Translations under genes and position numbers: made by a program
In this document: positions 44,291 through 48,090 of the stretch, one piece after another
How positions within the stretch are numbered: position 1 is the stretch's first letter
How the letters are laid out: each line of letters starts with the position of its first letter
Source of the DNA: Emmonsiellopsis sp. PD_33
Taxonomy: Eukaryota > Ascomycota > Eurotiomycetes > Onygenales > Ajellomycetaceae
Direction of reading: 5' to 3'
Assembly: GCA_032988165.1 (NCBI GenBank)
Contig: JANTQF010000267.1
Coordinates: 1 to 48,090, forward strand
Length of the DNA: 48,090 nucleotides
The notes under the pieces: model-generated
What the model saw: the letters and a program-made list of their open reading frames with translations, nothing else
Database searches by the model: none
Told to the model about the DNA's origin: nothing

Positions 44291-45873
44291 GACTCCCTGA
44301 GCCGCTATTATCCACATACCCATGAAGTAGCAGGAGGAGCTGGGTGGATTGTGATTGGAATTGAAAGGAGGAATTATATCACCATTCAAAATAGCATTAT
44401 CGACAACTGTTTTGGGTCTCTATTCCTAAAACACTTCTCCCTTTTGGTCTATCCCATTGATATTGATATTTTGGTTCTAGTTTCTTCAGAGGAGCTCCGT
44501 TTGTTGTAGCCACTTGTATATACCTAACCAAAAATGGCATAATATTTTTTGGGAGATGATTCTGGGCCCCTTGGTCATCATTGACACATGGCTGATGCTT
44601 CTAATTTCCTGACATCTAGGCAAACCATCCATCTACCGGATTAACTAAACCGAAGAGCGCAGAGTCAACCCTCCACCATCCAACCTTGTGCTCTAAACAT
44701 CCAGCGGATGAGGGGTGAACAACCCTGCAATGCAAGTAAGCTGCAGCAGGGATCCTAATCCAAACAGGCAGACTAACTTAAACATTCACCAGACAGACAG
44801 ACAGACAGACAGACAGACGGTAGCCAAGCATCAGATCAGGGCCCTTGGAACAAATCGTCCCTCCCAGTCGGATCATCAACTCCGCCCTTTCATAGGCCAG
44901 CGACGGATAGCAAAAACGGCGCCAAACCCGGATATTTAGCAGCGCTGCGGGTGGATCATTTGGATCATTTGGCTCATTTGGCTCCTTAGATGGCGGGGAA
45001 ACCTGGGCAGCAAGTTTCTTTGCTTTGCTGTTTCAATGCTATTACCGAACCGGTGGTGGCTAAAAGTTTAGTTGGCTTGGGTTTTTGGTGGCAGGTGACA
45101 GTCCCTTTTGTTCCAAGTGAGAGGACAATGGATGGCAAAGAAAAGAAGGAAAAGAACGACGAGATGGAGAGGAAAGGCGGTAAATGGTGACCTGATCGAT
45201 GATGCCGGAGCTGTGCATGCTTCTGTCCAAACATACATACTACATACATACAGGCCTCGATGCGACGGCTATTTGTCGGTCAGCGCAATCATCCCTACTA
45301 CCGCAGGGGATTTTCGAGGAACAGAATATAAAATTTACGATCTCCCCTCGTCGAAAGCCGCCCTGGTTGGGTATTTCATAAGTCAGTCCCGTTGTTGAGA
45401 TCTCCATCCCCATCGCCAACCAGACTATTTAGGTCTGTTCAACGTCCAACAAGCCAGCGGCGGGTTTCATTCGAGGACAAAGCCGGCAGAGAGACTGGTT
45501 GTGTATTTGTTTATTTATTAATTTCTCTTTATTAATTTCTCTGCGGGCGTCGTGGCTGTTCTCCTGTCCATAAATGAGTATCCAGAATATCGAACTCTCC
45601 TCTTAACTAAATAGTTAGTTAGGTTAACTAAATATCTTCAACGACGTCAACCATCCCAATATACTTCCCGGCCCATCCTCACCCTCGACCCTCGACTGCT
45701 GTGGCTCTGGTCTTCCCGGCGCCTCGTATCGAATTCTCGCCTGTCTCAAATATCTACTAGCATTTAACTATTTACTCGCCGCCGTTGAATGGCAGCACTG
45801 CTTTTTTGCCGCCCACCACCTCCTCCACCATCGCCAGCATCAGAGCCGGGGTTGACCAGCGCAGGCTGACTCC
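44291..45873. other. 1.58-kb gap without a recognisable gene
   Basis: This holds the 3' flank of the hypothetical gene and a long promoter and leader of the FHA-RING gene. There is a GACA microsatellite at 44791-44818 and a repeated GGATCATTT/GGCTCATTT motif at 44953-44985. A frame of 66 codons from ATG 44990 resembles nothing. TA-rich stretches lie at 45500-45650. Confidence 0.6.
44791..44818 (+). repeat. GACA tetranucleotide microsatellite
   Basis: Seven tandem GACA units (read as AGAC from 44791) lie in the intergenic region. Confidence 0.9.
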
Positions 45874-47843
45874 ATGCCCATGTCCACGCCCAGCGCCCCC
45901 GCTGCCACGCCTGCTCCCGAGCCCCAGTCGCGGACGAGTCGACTCCGCCGCTTAAGCAACTTCAGAGCCATCGCCCACACCCACTCCGGGCCCTCGAACA
46001 GCAGCCCTCGATCCTATCGAAACAGCCTCACGCGCGCCGTCGGCCTGTCCTCCTCCTCCTCCTCTTCGCAGTCCGCCGCCACGCCAGACCAGCCCTGCAC
46101 CGACAAGCCGAGAAGCGAGGCCCTCGAGCCCGCCCTCGCCCGCCAGTCCGCTCCAGGCCGGCACGTCCAATGTCCAGAGCCTGACCACCAGCGGCTCTCT
46201 GCTGTAGATACAAACCTGAGCGGCTCGTCCAGCTCAGACAACCTCGACTTGCACACCTCCTCGTCTTCTTCCCGATCCACGCCCTCAAACGACCCAGAGG
46301 CCTGCCCTCCTACCTCCCAAGCAACCGATATGGTGCTACATCGGAATACCACAAGCAGGGAGGCATTGGTCGCCGACCAGGCGTCGTTGGGGAACCAGTC
46401 GCCGGCCCCTTCGCCATCGAATTCACATAATCATACGCCCGAGAATCGCTCTGCAGATTCAACACATACCACACCCAAAAATACACCAGAGGGGGAACCC
46501 TCGATGAGCTCTCCAGAACCGAAAGAGCCACGAAGTCCCACCATCAAATTCTACGCCTACCAAGACCCCCACCATAACTCACGGCCCTCCTTACCCTTCA
46601 CAACGACCTCCCGCACCCTGCCACTGATAACGTCGATCATTCGAGTAGGCCGCTACTCCGAACGCGATGGAGTCCCCATACACAATCCGACAGAGCCATC
46701 CGATGCCGCAGTCGGCTTCAAATCGAAAGTGGTCAGCAGGCGGCATTGCGAATTCTCTTTTGTCAATGGGCAGTGGCATATACGAGACGTTGGCAGCTCG
46801 TCGGGTACCTTTTTAAACCACATGCGGCTCAGCCAGCCGAATCTGACGTCTAGGCTTTATGCGGTGAGGGATGGCGATATTTTACAGCTGGGGATTGATT
46901 TCAGAGGCGGAGAGGAGATGATTTTTAGATGTGTACGCATTCGCATCGAGTGTAATCGGACGTGGCAGCAAAAGGCGAACGAATTCAAGTATGTCCATAC
47001 TGTGGGGTTTGAGGTATATATATCCTTGGATTGTTGGCTAACAACGGTGTCTACAGTAAAAATACCGCTTCTCTGATCAACAACCTTGGGAAGGGAAATA
47101 GTACGGCAGACAACGCGGGCTGCAGGGAATGCTCGATATGTCTTGGTTCGGTTTTGGTCCGTTATCCCCTACTTCTGATATTTTAGGATTTTGAAACTAA
47201 TATCATGCAGCGACCATATCAATGCCTATTCATGGCAGCCTGTGCCCATGTCTGGCACTACAAGTGCATTCGACGCCTAATACACTCCCCAGAATACCCC
47301 ATATTCCAATGCCCAAATTGCCGAGCCTACACGGATCTCAGCGCCGAAGTGGACGACTCCAATGATCCATTCGAAGACGCCGCCGCCGCAGAACCACCCA
47401 ATTCCAGAGACCAGCCAGTGCAGGACACGGTCTTCCCCAATAATCTAACCCCTCCCGGGCTCCCCACCTCTACCGAAGAACGCTTGTCTCCCTCAAGTGC
47501 AAACAGACCATCAGACGACGACCGACTAGCAGCCGCAACGCGCAACATGAGCATCGAAGCCAATGGAAATTCCAATTCCAATTCTAGGCCGCGAACCGCG
47601 GATCGATCTAATGCACAAGTCAATGGCACAGATGGCGCGAGTGAATGTTCCCGCAGCCCTAACATAGATATACCCAACAACTGGAGTCCGCACAACCAGT
47701 CGTTACGGGCCCAGGCGGCTCGGCGACAACCGCTGCAGCAGGGCGAAGCAGCGGGCGGGAATGAAATGTTTGAGGATACTCCGTTGACACCGCGGAATGA
47801 TTTTGGGCCGTTGGCTTTCGATGGGCGGGCTGGGAGGCTGTAG
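45874..47843 (+). CDS. dma1: FHA-RING E3 ubiquitin ligase, Dma1 type
   Basis: Dma1-type ligases join phosphopeptide binding to ubiquitin transfer and act in the mitotic checkpoint and septation control. Exons 45874-46988, 47057-47156 and 47211-47843 give 615 residues. The N-terminal 220 residues are Ser/Pro/Thr-rich. The FHA domain (about residues 250-365) has IRVGRYSERD, KVVSRRHCEF and DVGSSSGTFLN, with the Arg and Ser/His of phosphothreonine binding present. The RING finger (about 390-440) has CRECSICLGSVL, AACAHVWHYKC and QCPNC, crossing the second intron; its donor is the less common GTCCGT. The C-terminal 160 residues are Asn/Ser/Pro-rich. The RING loop has RPYQC where relatives tend to have a shorter PCQA, so the exact junction deserves a check. 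Confidence 0.92.
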
Positions 47844-48090
47844 ATTCCGCCCTCGGTTTAGTCCCTGGGTATTTGGACTACCCCCTTTTTTCTTGGTTAC
47901 GATCTATGCTCGCATTTCAATTGTTTTTTTTTTTTTTTTGCTATATACGTCCGTCACATATCAGTTCGACTATTCCTACGGTAGTTAACCTGATAAACTA
48001 GTTTTATTTCTATCTACTACTGTAGTAAATGAATCTTTTATTAAACCAGATAAAGGTTTTATATTATTATAGGTAGATAAATTTTTTTTA
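47844..48090. other. 3' flank of the FHA-RING gene
   Basis: This is an AT-rich non-coding end with a 17-base T run at about 47924-47939 and TAGTAAAT-like sequence. No gene is visible before the window ends. Confidence 0.7.

Noticed and set aside
1..48090. tRNA or rRNA genes and transposable elements
   Set aside because: I looked for tRNA B-box-like GTTCGA sequences with paired arms, for long terminal repeats and for transposase or reverse transcriptase motifs, and found none that held up by eye.

Overview
The window is nuclear DNA of a filamentous ascomycete (Pezizomycotina). The evidence is dense protein genes on both strands, short spliceosomal introns (about 47-120 bp, GT..AG, often with a CTAAC/CTAAT branch site) and recognisable fungal orthologues. 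Gene content and intron style suggest Eurotiomycetes, perhaps Onygenales, but the sequence alone does not prove this. I see no tRNA, rRNA, transposon, CRISPR array or viral copy. Exon structures below were built by hand from open frames, splice signals and family conservation.

Layout. About 1.5-7.0 kb holds four consecutive genes for mitochondrial proteins: imp1 protease (+), mL38 (-), uL4m (+) and 3-hydroxyisobutyryl-CoA hydrolase (+). At 7.6-8.5 kb is a secreted repeat protein (-), followed by a 2.35-kb gap. From 10.8 to 17.5 kb three genes lie on the minus strand: a degenerate RhoGAP-like protein, SNF4 (AMPK gamma) and a PDR16-type Sec14 protein. POL12 (+) is divergent from PDR16 behind two MluI cell-cycle boxes. 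From 20.4 to 32.9 kb the minus strand carries a low-complexity small gene I reconstructed, eIF2B delta (GCD2), a short kinesin-3, a secreted beta-lactamase-like hydrolase and a DeSI-thioredoxin-PUL fusion. From 33.2 to 40.7 kb come an EF-hand protein (+), a membrane-anchored ubiquitin protease (-), Alb1 (+) and VPS16 (-). From 41.0 to 47.8 kb, all plus strand, are a MoxR/Mg-chelatase-like protein with no ATPase motifs, a conserved hypothetical and a Dma1-type FHA-RING ubiquitin ligase.

These are mostly housekeeping genes in ordinary fungal order, not an operon-like system. Links between neighbours are local: divergent pairs with short shared promoters (mL38/uL4m, PDR16/POL12, DeSI-PUL/EF-hand, UBP1/ALB1, VPS16/chelatase-like) and tightly packed convergent 3' ends. 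The observations most worth a second look are the two pseudoenzyme candidates (the chelatase-like protein and the RhoGAP-like protein), the hidden low-complexity gene, start codons split from the rest of the gene by an intron, a 15-nt microexon, and a marked switch from C-rich to G-rich coding strand within many genes.
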